Positions 26,939 through 35,685 of a DNA stretch of 64,000 nt are shown here, piece after piece; the first letter of the stretch is position 1, and every line of letters starts with the position of its first letter. A model generated the notes under the pieces. It worked only from the letters and a program-made list of their open reading frames with translations. It was not told where the DNA came from and did not search any database. The position numbers were made by a program, and so were the translations under genes. The stretch is from Ruminiclostridium papyrosolvens DSM 2782 (GTDB taxonomy: Bacteria; Bacillota; Clostridia; Acetivibrionales; DSM-1351): positions 4,269,001 to 4,333,000 of the forward strand of contig NZ_CP119677.1 of assembly GCF_029318685.1 (NCBI RefSeq). The letters are read 5' to 3'.

Positions 26939-28144
26939 TTACAAATATATTGTAGCAAATATAATCAAAAGAATTATTGGTTCTATATATTTGATTGCTG
27001 TATTCTTCTTCACGGCCAAATATTTAAGTGAAATTATTATAAGTACATTGACTACTATTAAAAGGGAAGCAAATTCTGGCAGCGCCAGTTTTGTAAAAAA
27101 AGCTGTTGTAAATAGTACTATATTGACAGCAACATAAGTTATTCCCAATGTTGAATTAGTTATATATTTATCAGAAATCGGGATATATAATCCCTTGCTC
27201 TTTTTATCCATGATTTGAATTATAGGTTTTTTAAATATATTAAGTAAACTTGTAATTCCTATAGTATATAAAAATACATATAAATATTTGTTCTCTTCTA
27301 AAAAAAAGACTCCCAAAATAAATAGTGCAAATGAATATAGAAATTCTATTTTTGATTTTCTGAATATAACCAGCATCGCTTTTACAAATAGTATTTGCTT
27401 GGTATTATCAGCTTTTTTTAATAGTGTAATAGAAGTTTTATTGTAGGACTTTTTTTGATTGTATGTTAAAGAAAGCATCTGCATTCTTGCCATATCATTT
27501 TTACAGGCATTAATTTGTGCAAGATATGAAATTTTCATATCACTATAATATTTGTCCCAGTTAATCTTTAGTTTATGTACTAAATAATAAATTTCATAAA
27601 TTAACAAAACAGTTCCTATAATAGAAATTATAATAGTTTGGTTAACAAATAATAAAATCATTAATACTAAATAGGAACTAACTAAAAAAATGTAATTTTT
27701 AAAGTCGCCGTTATACCTTATCCAAGAAATAAAATATCCGCTTACAGATATTAGAAAATACGAATAAATTAATAAAAAATACTGTACATAAGTATTCCAC
27801 TCTGTCTCTTGAATAAGCATTATTGTCAAACACATTAAAATACATTTTATAATAATGGCTACATATTTTTGCTTAATCAAGCGATGAATTTGATTAGTAT
27901 TAAGGGTCATAAAAATAATTGGCCCGGAAATTCTTACTGAAGGAAGATATTCAAAGACCTTATACAGTAAAAAACTTGCTACTAATGTCTTTACCAGTAA
28001 AGGATTCACTGAGTTCAATGAAAGTTCTATTTTAAGATATGATAACGTACCAATGGCTAAAATCGGTATAAAATAGAAATACCATAGATTCCGACTAAAG
28101 GTTAAAAATAATCTGAATTTTTCTTTAAATAGCATTAATGTCAT
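26939..28144 (-). CDS. ABC transporter membrane protein (ABC-2-like)
   Basis: A 401-residue integral membrane protein with about ten hydrophobic helices, a cytoplasmic stretch near residues 195-250 and no enzymatic motif. It overlaps the upstream ATPase gene by 4 bases (ATGA), so it is its membrane partner. It resembles the poorly characterised exporter permeases that sit beside bacteriocin- or drug-type ATPases in clostridia. Substrate unknown. Confidence 0.75.
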   Translation of the reverse strand: MTLMLFKEKFRLFLTFSRNLWYFYFIPILAIGTLSYLKIELSLNSVNPLLVKTLVASFLLYKVFEYLPSVRISGPIIFMTLNTNQIHRLIKQKYVAIIIKCILMCLTIMLIQETEWNTYVQYFLLIYSYFLISVSGYFISWIRYNGDFKNYIFLVSSYLVLMILLFVNQTIIISIIGTVLLIYEIYYLVHKLKINWDKYYSDMKISYLAQINACKNDMARMQMLSLTYNQKKSYNKTSITLLKKADNTKQILFVKAMLVIFRKSKIEFLYSFALFILGVFFLEENKYLYVFLYTIGITSLLNIFKKPIIQIMDKKSKGLYIPISDKYITNSTLGITYVAVNIVLFTTAFFTKLALPEFASLLIVVNVLIIISLKYLAVKKNTAIKYIEPIILLIIFATIYL

Positions 28145-28854
28145 ATGTGACCTCTTTGATTAACTAAATCAATAAAGATACTCTCCAAAGAATTCTTTGA
28201 AGATTTGCTTAAATCCAGTAATTCCTTTTTAGTACCTTCAGCTACCAGCATACCTCTATTAATAAAAATAAAGGAGTCACAAATTGTTTCTGCTAAATCC
28301 AACATATGTGTAGAAAGCAAAATAGTTTTTCCCTCATCTCTTAATGATATCAGCAAATTCTTAAACTCATTAATTTGTTCAGGATCTAATCCATTAAAAG
28401 GCTCATCAGCAATTAATAAATCAAAACCTCTAAGAATAGAAAAAACTATCATCATTTTCTGTTGATTCCCTTTTGATAATTGTGAAGGGAAATTATTAAA
28501 GTACTCTGAAATTTTAAATCTATCGGATAATTCTAATATTTTATTTTTGTCTGACTTATAAATTTTACACAGAAACAGTAAATTTTCATATAAAGTAAGC
28601 TCTTCAAAATAAACCGGTTCGTCAGGGATATATGAAACGGGATATTCACTCAGCTTAGATATATTCTTACCATCTAACAGAATTTCTCCCGAATCAGGTT
28701 CAAGCAGTTTTACCACATTCTTTATTATGGTGGTTTTTCCAGCTCCGTTACTGCCTATCAAACCAACAATACTCGATTTTTTAATTGAAAAGCTAATATT
28801 CTTTAAAGCTTGAAATTCACCATAATATTTAGATAGATTCTTTACTTCTATCAT
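28141..28854 (-). CDS. ABC transporter ATP-binding protein
   Basis: A 237-residue ATPase with Walker A (GSNGAGKTT), signature LSKGNQQK (Lys-Gly variant of LSGGQ), Walker B (LLIADEPFNGLD) and H loop (LLSTHMLD), of the CcmA/drug-export ABC-2 subfamily. CGGAGG precedes the ATG. It follows the dockerin-propeller gene by only 33 bases, so read-through from the cohesin/dockerin pair is possible. Confidence 0.92.
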   Translation of the reverse strand: MIEVKNLSKYYGEFQALKNISFSIKKSSIVGLIGSNGAGKTTIIKNVVKLLEPDSGEILLDGKNISKLSEYPVSYIPDEPVYFEELTLYENLLFLCKIYKSDKNKILELSDRFKISEYFNNFPSQLSKGNQQKMMIVFSILRGFDLLIADEPFNGLDPEQINEFKNLLISLRDEGKTILLSTHMLDLAETICDSFIFINRGMLVAEGTKKELLDLSKSSKNSLESIFIDLVNQRGHI

Positions 28855-28887
28855 GCCCTGCCTCCGGTTTGTATGGTTTGTAGAAAA

Positions 28888-30327
28888 TCAATTCACAGGT
28901 TGTAAAACTCCTGTTCTGTCATCATAGAATTTATTTGTATCAACTCCATCCATCACAATAACTCCATGTACTGACCCTGTTGTGGTTGGGTCTTTCCATG
29001 ACCACACAAGATCTCCCTTTGAAGTAAACTCCAAAAGCTGAACTCCGTTTGAGCTGTCTCCTGAATTATGCCCTGTCCAATTGCTTATGACAATATTTCC
29101 ATTCTTCAAAACCTGAATTCCTCCAAAGAAATTGTAATTCAGATTGCTTTCAGGTGCAGGATTTCCGCCAAACTTCTTAACCAGATTTCCATTTACATCA
29201 AAAATACCTGCATATACACTGTATCCGTTGGATATTAGCAGTTCTCCATTAGGACGTTCAAGTATCTGATAAACATTAGTTGTATTAGGAATAGATATCT
29301 TCCTGTAGATTTTACCTGTCATATCTGCTTCAACCGCCGTATTGGCCCCTCCAAAAAGTAATGTGTTTTTAGAAGAAAACCTCATTAGTCTTAAATCTCT
29401 TAGCCCGCTGAATGTCGCTGTTTTAACTGCCTTATCATTTGCATCCAGCTCAGTTATTACAAATCCGTTATTGGCACTATTGGTGCAGCCAATGAATGTA
29501 TGTCCATCAGTTGTCCTTCTGACTGATTGGGTATTTGCATATGCCGAATTATGAAATTCCTTGAGCAGCTTTTTGGTAGCCAAATTATAGATATAGTATC
29601 CGTCGCCTCCACTTAGTAATAGCTGCTGATTGCCTATCAGCTGGTAATCTCGGCAACGATAAGGCAAGCTTATGTTCCAGTTTTTTGTAGAATCGTTCTG
29701 ATCCACAAAATGCAATTGCGACCTTGCCTCATCATTAACTATGAAACTGTGTCGTATTGGTACTGGAGTAATTGTAGGGTAACTTGCACTTGTAGTGTTA
29801 AAATGGTTTGCTACAATTAATATATCGCTCATGTTGACTACATTGTCCTTGTTAAGGTCGTGAAGAGCTTGGTATCTTCCATCACCTGAGGAGCTGTTAA
29901 AGGATTTGGTGATTTCGGCTGCATCCAACGTATTTATGAATCCATCCTGATTTATATCACCTGCCCACATATTAATAGGAGCTTCAGGTGTGCTAATTTG
30001 AAGGCTGTCTGAGATATTGCCTATTTGAATTATTCTTGACAGATATTGATTCTTCGATATGTTCAAGCTAAGGTTAGTAGCCGTAGTATTAATGCCCGCT
30101 ATATAGAAATACCCATCTGAATCAGTTGTTGCAGTCTTGCCCGTTCCTTGAAGGGTAACTGTAAATCCGGCCTTAGAACCTTCAGCTTCGGGTATAACGT
30201 ATCCATATATTTTATAACTGGGTGGTAAAACTTCTGCCCGAACAGTTTGAAAGCCGGCCGCTGCAAATGTATTGCAGATGAGTGAAATAACCAAAGCTAA
30301 TAATAGCTTCCACTTACTTCTTAACAT
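28888..30327 (-). CDS. Secreted dockerin-containing beta-propeller protein
   Basis: A 479-residue protein: signal peptide (1-31), a carboxypeptidase-regulatory-like beta sandwich (about 38-115: IYGYVIPEAEGSKAGFTVTL), a type I-like dockerin (about 122-180, calcium loops DINQDGFINTLD and DLNKDNVVNMSD) and a C-terminal propeller resembling arylsulfotransferase-like repeats (about 195-475: FFGGIQVLKNGNIVISNW). The dockerin should bind a cohesin of the cellulosome or the neighbouring cohesin protein. The internal rather than terminal dockerin is unusual. The substrate of the propeller is unknown; I do not see the full catalytic set of aryl-sulfotransferases. Confidence 0.85.
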   Translation of the reverse strand: MLRSKWKLLLALVISLICNTFAAAGFQTVRAEVLPPSYKIYGYVIPEAEGSKAGFTVTLQGTGKTATTDSDGYFYIAGINTTATNLSLNISKNQYLSRIIQIGNISDSLQISTPEAPINMWAGDINQDGFINTLDAAEITKSFNSSSGDGRYQALHDLNKDNVVNMSDILIVANHFNTTSASYPTITPVPIRHSFIVNDEARSQLHFVDQNDSTKNWNISLPYRCRDYQLIGNQQLLLSGGDGYYIYNLATKKLLKEFHNSAYANTQSVRRTTDGHTFIGCTNSANNGFVITELDANDKAVKTATFSGLRDLRLMRFSSKNTLLFGGANTAVEADMTGKIYRKISIPNTTNVYQILERPNGELLISNGYSVYAGIFDVNGNLVKKFGGNPAPESNLNYNFFGGIQVLKNGNIVISNWTGHNSGDSSNGVQLLEFTSKGDLVWSWKDPTTTGSVHGVIVMDGVDTNKFYDDRTGVLQPVN

Positions 30328-30366
30328 TATTAAATCCCCCTTGTTCTTACTATTTTGCCTTCTTTA

Positions 30367-31194
30367 TTAATATCTCGAATTACTTCCCATTACAGGGAAA
30401 CTATTAATAATCCCCAGCAAGTATTTCTTGATTAATGAAAAATCCAGTGCGGTTATTTGACCATCTCCATCAACGTCAGCAGCCAGTCTGCCGTTTGTAG
30501 CAGGAAAATCGCTAATCTTGCCCAGCAAATACTGTTTCATTAATGAATAATCTATAGCGTCGATTATATTGCTTCCATCAACATCACCATACATTATAGC
30601 TTCGGAGGCAGACAGTTGTTCAGGTTGTATTATCGTACACTCTCTTACCTCTTTGTTATCCCAATCATAAATACTAACGCCTTTATCAGCACCCGGCATG
30701 GTGGGCGTTTGATCGAACGCAATGCTTGTACTATTCACCTGCAATACCTTGAATTTTATTACTGCTGCCGACCCTGTTCTTTCAGTCATTCCACTTTTTC
30801 TATATGTATCAAGTCCAAGATATGCCTTTCCAAAATTTAGAATTCCTTTATTCAAGTCATTTGTAGCTACTCCAAATGGTATGAAGTTGTCATTTTTTAA
30901 AAGGGTTCCATTATCGGGCACTGTACTTGTCCCATAAGCAGAAACCGTACCTTCTGCCGATACCTTTACGGGCTGCAAAATAGCAGGATTATAAGTCATG
31001 TTAATCTGATACCCTGCAAAGTTTGTGATTTCACTTACTTTGACTGTTGCGGTGATTATTTGGCCCACTGAAGTAATACCTGCTGTGTCAAAGTCAACCG
31101 TAACAGCCCCCGTGTCTGCAGCTGATACAAAACCAACAGAAGCCATCAATGTAAAAATTAATGACAGAACCAGTATAAAACAACACTTTTTCAT
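30367..31194 (-). CDS. Secreted cohesin-dockerin protein
   Basis: A 275-residue protein with a signal peptide (1-25), a cohesin domain (about 30-185: TATVKVSEITNFAGYQINMTYNP) and a C-terminal dockerin (about 200-270) with two calcium loops (DVDGSNIIDAID and DVDGDGQITALD), each followed by an F-helix ending in YLLG. A protein with both halves of the cellulosome interaction can act as an adaptor, binding one dockerin while docking to another cohesin. It is followed after 39 bases by the dockerin-propeller gene, an obvious candidate partner (inference). Confidence 0.92.
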   Translation of the reverse strand: MKKCCFILVLSLIFTLMASVGFVSAADTGAVTVDFDTAGITSVGQIITATVKVSEITNFAGYQINMTYNPAILQPVKVSAEGTVSAYGTSTVPDNGTLLKNDNFIPFGVATNDLNKGILNFGKAYLGLDTYRKSGMTERTGSAAVIKFKVLQVNSTSIAFDQTPTMPGADKGVSIYDWDNKEVRECTIIQPEQLSASEAIMYGDVDGSNIIDAIDYSLMKQYLLGKISDFPATNGRLAADVDGDGQITALDFSLIKKYLLGIINSFPVMGSNSRY

Positions 31195-31377
31195 TTTCTT
31201 CCCCCCAATATATACTAACCCGAAATTTCATGTATGCCAGCGACAACTTTTGTCTGCAAATATTCATCCTTTTAATTACTTATATAGAAACATTTTACTA
31301 CCGCAGATACAATGTTACAACTTTTTTATTATAAATAACTAAATGGTAAATAATAATGGAGAAATGAAAATCCCTAT

Positions 31378-31842
31378 TTACTTAGTTTCACATTTTTTTG
31401 GCATTAAGCTCAAAATTAACATAATCAGCGCAAGGGGAATCATGACTTTATCCAGATATCCCCCCGGCGGTGTTCCGGCATTGGCTTCGAAAACAAGTGG
31501 CTTCATTACGCCAAGCAATACCCTGAAACAATATTCAAGGAATAATAAAATATACATAAAAGGAAGCAGAGATTTATACCTTATACTAACCAGTAATTGG
31601 ACGAATGATAAAATTAGTTGACTTGAACCCCAAAGTGCAAAAACGAAAATAATATTCTTCCCACCTTGTGACAAGTCAATATGAGCAATACTTCCCGCTC
31701 CGCCATCGGGTAAAAAAAAGTGGATACAGCTTCTCACAGTACTTATAAGCGAATAAATAACAAATACATAAACAGCAATCCCATAACCCTTGTAATCATT
31801 ATTAATATTTTTAGGAAAGATTTTTGTAATCATGTTTTTCAT
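31378..31842 (-). CDS. Four-helix membrane protein
   Basis: A 154-residue protein with four predicted helices (about 25-42, 62-85, 92-112 and 130-148) and a hydrophilic GGAGS loop. Family not recognised. It is divergent from a TetR-type regulator with 130 bases between them, so it is the likely regulated target, perhaps a small transporter or resistance protein. Confidence 0.65.
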   Translation of the reverse strand: MKNMITKIFPKNINNDYKGYGIAVYVFVIYSLISTVRSCIHFFLPDGGAGSIAHIDLSQGGKNIIFVFALWGSSQLILSFVQLLVSIRYKSLLPFMYILLFLEYCFRVLLGVMKPLVFEANAGTPPGGYLDKVMIPLALIMLILSLMPKKCETK

Positions 31843-31935
31843 AAGTTTTTTCTCCCTTTCAATATGCTACTACAAATAATTAAGATACACTTGTACTTTA
31901 TTTATTGAAATGATATCATATATGTATCTAATTAT

Positions 31936-31956
31936 CCACATTTTGAAGCAATGTGG
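31936..31956. promoter_or_regulatory. Inverted repeat before the TetR gene
   Basis: CCACATT at 31936-31942 and AATGTGG at 31950-31956 form a perfect 7-base inverted repeat centred between two divergent genes and just before the regulator's ribosome binding site. It is a plausible TetR-family autoregulatory operator. Binding is not shown. Confidence 0.45.
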
Positions 31957-31972
31957 AACAGGAGAAGTAAAA

Positions 31973-32536
31973 ATGTATCATATTTCTGACGACAAGCGTT
32001 CAAGAGAAAGCAGCCAATGGATTTATGAAGCTCTTGAGCAGTTAATGACAAAATTACCTTATGAAAAGATAAGAATAACAGATATCTGTAAAAAAGCGAA
32101 AGTTGGACGAGTGACTTTTTACAGACACTACGATACAATTGATGACATATTGCGAAAAAAGTGTGACGACAAATTTAGAGATTTACTGGTTTATTTGAAG
32201 GAGTACTCAGATGCTCAAAAAATGGCAGCAAAAACCTTTCTGGTACCTTTTCTGAGATTCTGGTATGTTAACCCAACTATTATAAGAATAATATTCTTGG
32301 CAAACAAGGACTTTATTATTAATGAATCAATTGAGAAAATTCTCGCTCCTATTGAAAAACTATATTTTGAACATCAAGAAAACAGGTACGACAGTTACTT
32401 TTCTTCTGTAAAATATGCTGTCAGCATCACTGTTTTGAAGGAATGGTTTAAAAATGACATGAATCTGGCTCCGGACGATTTGTCAATCGGTTTGCTGGAA
32501 TATCTGAAAACCCTACTTAATGAAAGCATCCAATAA
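31973..32536 (+). CDS. TetR/AcrR-family transcriptional regulator
   Basis: A 187-residue protein with an N-terminal helix-turn-helix (IRITDICKKAKVGRVTFYRHY, about residues 38-58) and a C-terminal helical domain of the type found in clostridial TetR proteins with a DUF-type ligand domain. The start at 31973 follows AGGAGAAG; an upstream in-frame ATG lacks a site. It probably represses itself and the divergent membrane protein. Confidence 0.88.
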   Translation: MYHISDDKRSRESSQWIYEALEQLMTKLPYEKIRITDICKKAKVGRVTFYRHYDTIDDILRKKCDDKFRDLLVYLKEYSDAQKMAAKTFLVPFLRFWYVNPTIIRIIFLANKDFIINESIEKILAPIEKLYFEHQENRYDSYFSSVKYAVSITVLKEWFKNDMNLAPDDLSIGLLEYLKTLLNESIQ

Positions 32537-32559
32537 TAATCAATTGAGGTAAAAACGCT

Positions 32560-33045
32560 ATGGTAAATTACACAATAGAAGATTTGACAGAGGCGCTCCG
32601 TGCCATTAATTCTATAATTCACAAGTGCGAAAAAGCACTTGAAAAGTTCCCTGAGGGGAATTCGCATAATACTCTTCTGCGAAACCGATTAAAAGCAATG
32701 TATATTTCAAAAATGCTGATAACAGAAGCACTGTCTAAATTGAAGCCATCCCCAGAACCACAAACCCTATCTGACGATGGCTGTAGTTCTGAACTCCTGC
32801 TTTCAAATTTGGATAAGCTTCATACCACAGATTTAGGTACTGAAAGGATTCTAAAAAATCTGCATTTAGACACAGCTGATGTGGTGGGATGGTGTCGTGG
32901 TAAAATTAAGGCCCCAAAGGCCAGCATCACACGAAAGGGTAAAAACTGGTACATCACCTCGGATAACTGTGAATTTACCATAAATGCACACAGCTACACC
33001 ATCATCACCGCCCACAGGCGAACTAAAAAACATGACTGTCAATAA
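32560..33045 (+). CDS. DUF3781-type hypothetical protein
   Basis: A 161-residue soluble protein. The N-terminal half (LTEALRAINSIIHKCEKA) is a helical hairpin common in clostridial small proteins. The C-terminal half (LDKLHTTDLGTERIKKNL-like, VVGWCRGKI, ITRKGKNWYI, INAHSYTIITAH) fits DUF3781. Function unknown. It follows the TetR gene by 23 bases, so the two may be co-transcribed, and ends in a bidirectional terminator. Confidence 0.75.
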   Translation: MVNYTIEDLTEALRAINSIIHKCEKALEKFPEGNSHNTLLRNRLKAMYISKMLITEALSKLKPSPEPQTLSDDGCSSELLLSNLDKLHTTDLGTERILKNLHLDTADVVGWCRGKIKAPKASITRKGKNWYITSDNCEFTINAHSYTIITAHRRTKKHDCQ

Positions 33046-33064
33046 AACGACTGTCATGTTTTTA
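33025..33064. terminator. Bidirectional terminator between convergent genes
   Basis: AAAAAACATGAC (33025-33036) and GTCATGTTTTT (33053-33063) form a hairpin with A-runs on one side and T-runs on the other. It overlaps the stop codons of the DUF3781 gene and the convergent zinc-ribbon gene. Confidence 0.75.
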
Positions 33065-33380
33065 ACGTTTTTCCGCATATAGGGCAAAAGCTTGATTTCT
33101 CAACAAACCTTGCCCCGCAATACTCACATTCATAGCATTTACCAAGTCTCTTAGCTTCATTTCTTAACTGATAATGCCTATTTACAAGATAATTATCTTG
33201 TTTTAATTCAATTGCAACACCGATAATTATGATTAGTAACAAAAACAATATAATTCCCAAAAATAGAATTGCTAATTCCCTATACCTGCATACATAAAGG
33301 ATAACAGAAAATACACTAAAAACAAAAATAACACGAAATATTTTAATGGCAGGTTCCAACATGTTTAATTTATGTTTCAT
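33054..33380 (-). CDS. Small membrane protein with C-terminal zinc ribbon
   Basis: A 108-residue protein with two hydrophobic segments (about 12-30 and 35-55) and a C-terminal zinc ribbon (CEYCGARF, CPICGKTL) at about 84-106. It overlaps the upstream amidase gene by 4 bases (ATGA), so it is translated with it. Zinc-ribbon tails of this kind are widespread in Firmicute membrane proteins without a known role. Confidence 0.7.
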   Translation of the reverse strand: MKHKLNMLEPAIKIFRVIFVFSVFSVILYVCRYRELAILFLGIILFLLLIIIIGVAIELKQDNYLVNRHYQLRNEAKRLGKCYECEYCGARFVEKSSFCPICGKTLKT

Positions 33381-34717
33381 TGCGCTATTATTCCTGCATA
33401 TTTAAGTAAATCATACTCATGCATTCTTCTCCCGACTACTTGTAGGCCAAGAGGCAGTCCTTTTGGCGTTTTTCCTATTGGTATTACAATTATAGGGTTT
33501 GCGGTAAGTGAAAAAGGTGTCGTGTATCCCATATTCGCTACAGAATAAGGTACTTTTGTATCATCAACTAAAATATCATCATATATTGCCTGATGGCCAA
33601 GGGTTTTTACCGGACTTTTATGCAAAAATGCCGCTGTGGCTGTTACAGGGGTCAGTAAAATATCGTATTCTGCCATCAACTTATCGAGTTGGGCAAGACA
33701 TTCTTCTCTTTTCTCCTCTTCATTTAAATAGTCCTTTAATTTGTTGGACATTTTGGAGCCCGTCATTAACCTGACTATCATTGGAAGTGAGACAGACATA
33801 TTACCATACAATAGTTTTAAAAAACACTCACGTGATTTTTGAAAATCGAAGTCAGACTGATTAATTTCATTTACCTGATATTTTGCAGACAGCCCTTCAA
33901 TAAAATCAGTAAAGCACGTGGCATATTCCTTGGATATAGGCAAATCCCCACAGTCTTTTGTATACGCTATTTTTAGCTGACCTGAATTTTGTTTTAACGG
34001 AAATATTTTTGATTCATCTGCAATAATTGTAAACAATAGATGCAATTCGCTCAAATCTGAAGCTTGTATCCCAATGCGAAGAATATCTGACATGGTGCTT
34101 CCATAAGGCTTTCCCCCGACTATGTTTTCCAGAGGTATAATCCTGTCAGTACCAATCATTCCATAAATACCGCAAAAGTGTGCAGGCACCCGAATCGAAC
34201 CCATAAAATCATTCCCTATGTCTGCGTCACTGATACCAAGTTTTATTGCAGCTGCTCCACCACCACTGCTGCCTCCGCATGTGTATTCAGGAAAGTCAGG
34301 ATGATTTGTTCTGCCATATATATCATTAAAGGTTTGCATGTCCATAGCTCCTGCAGGCATATTGGTTTTTCCCAGGATTATAGCACCCTCGTCTCTTAAT
34401 TTCTTCACTACATCACAATCTTGAGATGGGATATTGTTAATATATTTTTTCATTCCTGCCGTTGCACTTAGTCCCTTCACCTCCAGATTATCCTTAACCG
34501 TTATTATAGCACCTGCAAGCTTTCCTGAGGATTTTCCCTCCTTAATGCTGTTATCAAGCTCAGCTGCCTGCTCCAAAACCGCTTTTTTATCGTAACAAAT
34601 AACAGCATTACAGGATTTATGCCTTTCCAACAGCGAAAGTCTTTCTTTAACAATCTCGAGAACCGTTATCTTTTTTTCTTTAACATTTTTTATCTGCCAT
34701 ATCATTTTTGATTCCAA
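33377..34717 (-). CDS. Amidase-signature (AS) family hydrolase
   Basis: About 446 residues. The AS catalytic triad is visible: Lys in VTVKDNLEVKG, the cis-Ser in TCGGSSGGGAAA and the nucleophilic Ser in DIGNDFMGSIRVPA. The family includes GatA and amide hydrolases; the lack of gatC/gatB neighbours points to a free-standing amidase, not the tRNA amidotransferase. The chosen start is TTG at 34717, eight bases after GGGAGG; an in-frame GTG lies too close and the next ATG too far. The following zinc-ribbon gene overlaps. Confidence 0.88.
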   Translation of the reverse strand: MESKMIWQIKNVKEKKITVLEIVKERLSLLERHKSCNAVICYDKKAVLEQAAELDNSIKEGKSSGKLAGAIITVKDNLEVKGLSATAGMKKYINNIPSQDCDVVKKLRDEGAIILGKTNMPAGAMDMQTFNDIYGRTNHPDFPEYTCGGSSGGGAAAIKLGISDADIGNDFMGSIRVPAHFCGIYGMIGTDRIIPLENIVGGKPYGSTMSDILRIGIQASDLSELHLLFTIIADESKIFPLKQNSGQLKIAYTKDCGDLPISKEYATCFTDFIEGLSAKYQVNEINQSDFDFQKSRECFLKLLYGNMSVSLPMIVRLMTGSKMSNKLKDYLNEEEKREECLAQLDKLMAEYDILLTPVTATAAFLHKSPVKTLGHQAIYDDILVDDTKVPYSVANMGYTTPFSLTANPIIVIPIGKTPKGLPLGLQVVGRRMHEYDLLKYAGIIAQ

Positions 34718-34767
34718 AAAAAACACCTCCCTTATTCAATTTAATGAATCCGGAGGTATATCGCTAT

Positions 34768-35661
34768 TCATTTCTTGCTATTTTTTGTTGGCACACAGAA
34801 ATTAATATAAATATCTCCATCCGGCATCCTTTCATAAAATTCCACAAACGGACGGTTGTCAGGCGATAATTTATGCGCCACCATATAAAATCCATAAAGA
34901 TAATCCATATGTCTAAAAAAATACGTTGCAAAGTCCTTTATACTTCGGTTTATTTTACAGCAAATATACTTTCCGGATGTTTGAAAAACTCTGTAAGCCA
35001 AACATTCATCAAGAATATATGATTCTGAAGCAGCACAGGCATAGTACCTGCATGAAGATAAATTTTGCACCTCAGGGGTATCCATGGTAACCCCAAAAAT
35101 TTTTGTATTTTCTGTTAACCTGTTACTTTCTTTCAGCCATGTAAAAATCATTTCGTAAGCCCTGTTAATCTCAGGATTTTCCCACACTTCCGACAGCCCG
35201 TTTACACCAATACAAACAGCCTTTAAATCGGGAAGCACTATTTCATCAAAGTGCTTTTCCAGTTCCGGATCAAATGAAACCTGTTGTATAGGTATTTCTG
35301 CAAACGCAACCGGATACTTGCGCTCTTTTGTTTTTTTATACTGAGTCGGCGTACATCCAAAATATTTCTTAAAACTCCTTGCAAATGAACTTGATGATGA
35401 GAATCCAAAATCCATAGCAATATTAGTAATATCACCTTCTTCATATAGAAGCCGACTGGCACAGTTGTTTAATCTGCGTTCCAGGATAAACTGATGCAAG
35501 CTTTTCCCTGTGACAGAATGGAAAATACGGTGAAAATGGTAAGGTGAAAATCCGGCAATTTTTGATAAAGTATGCAATGATAAATCTGAACAAATATTAT
35601 GTTCTGTAAATTCCATTACCAACTCAATCTGCTTTTTATATATAAGATTATCTGTATTCAC
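34768..35661 (-). CDS. AraC-family regulator with GyrI-like effector domain
   Basis: A 297-residue protein. Residues 1-110 contain two helix-turn-helix motifs (LSKIAGFSPYHFHRIF, DITNIAMDFGFSSSSSFARS, GCTPTQYKK). Residues 130-295 form an AraC effector-binding/GyrI-like domain (CRYYACAAS, WLKESN). These regulators bind hydrophobic drugs or peptides. It lies just downstream of the ABC permease gene (24-base gap) and may regulate that operon. Confidence 0.88.
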   Translation of the reverse strand: MNTDNLIYKKQIELVMEFTEHNICSDLSLHTLSKIAGFSPYHFHRIFHSVTGKSLHQFILERRLNNCASRLLYEEGDITNIAMDFGFSSSSSFARSFKKYFGCTPTQYKKTKERKYPVAFAEIPIQQVSFDPELEKHFDEIVLPDLKAVCIGVNGLSEVWENPEINRAYEMIFTWLKESNRLTENTKIFGVTMDTPEVQNLSSCRYYACAASESYILDECLAYRVFQTSGKYICCKINRSIKDFATYFFRHMDYLYGFYMVAHKLSPDNRPFVEFYERMPDGDIYINFCVPTKNSKK

Positions 35662-35685
35662 ATTAAAGTCTCCTACGTGTATTCA

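Noticed and set aside
33377..34717. GatA subunit of the tRNA amidotransferase
   Set aside because: Amidase motifs are present but gatC and gatB are not adjacent and the neighbours are unrelated.
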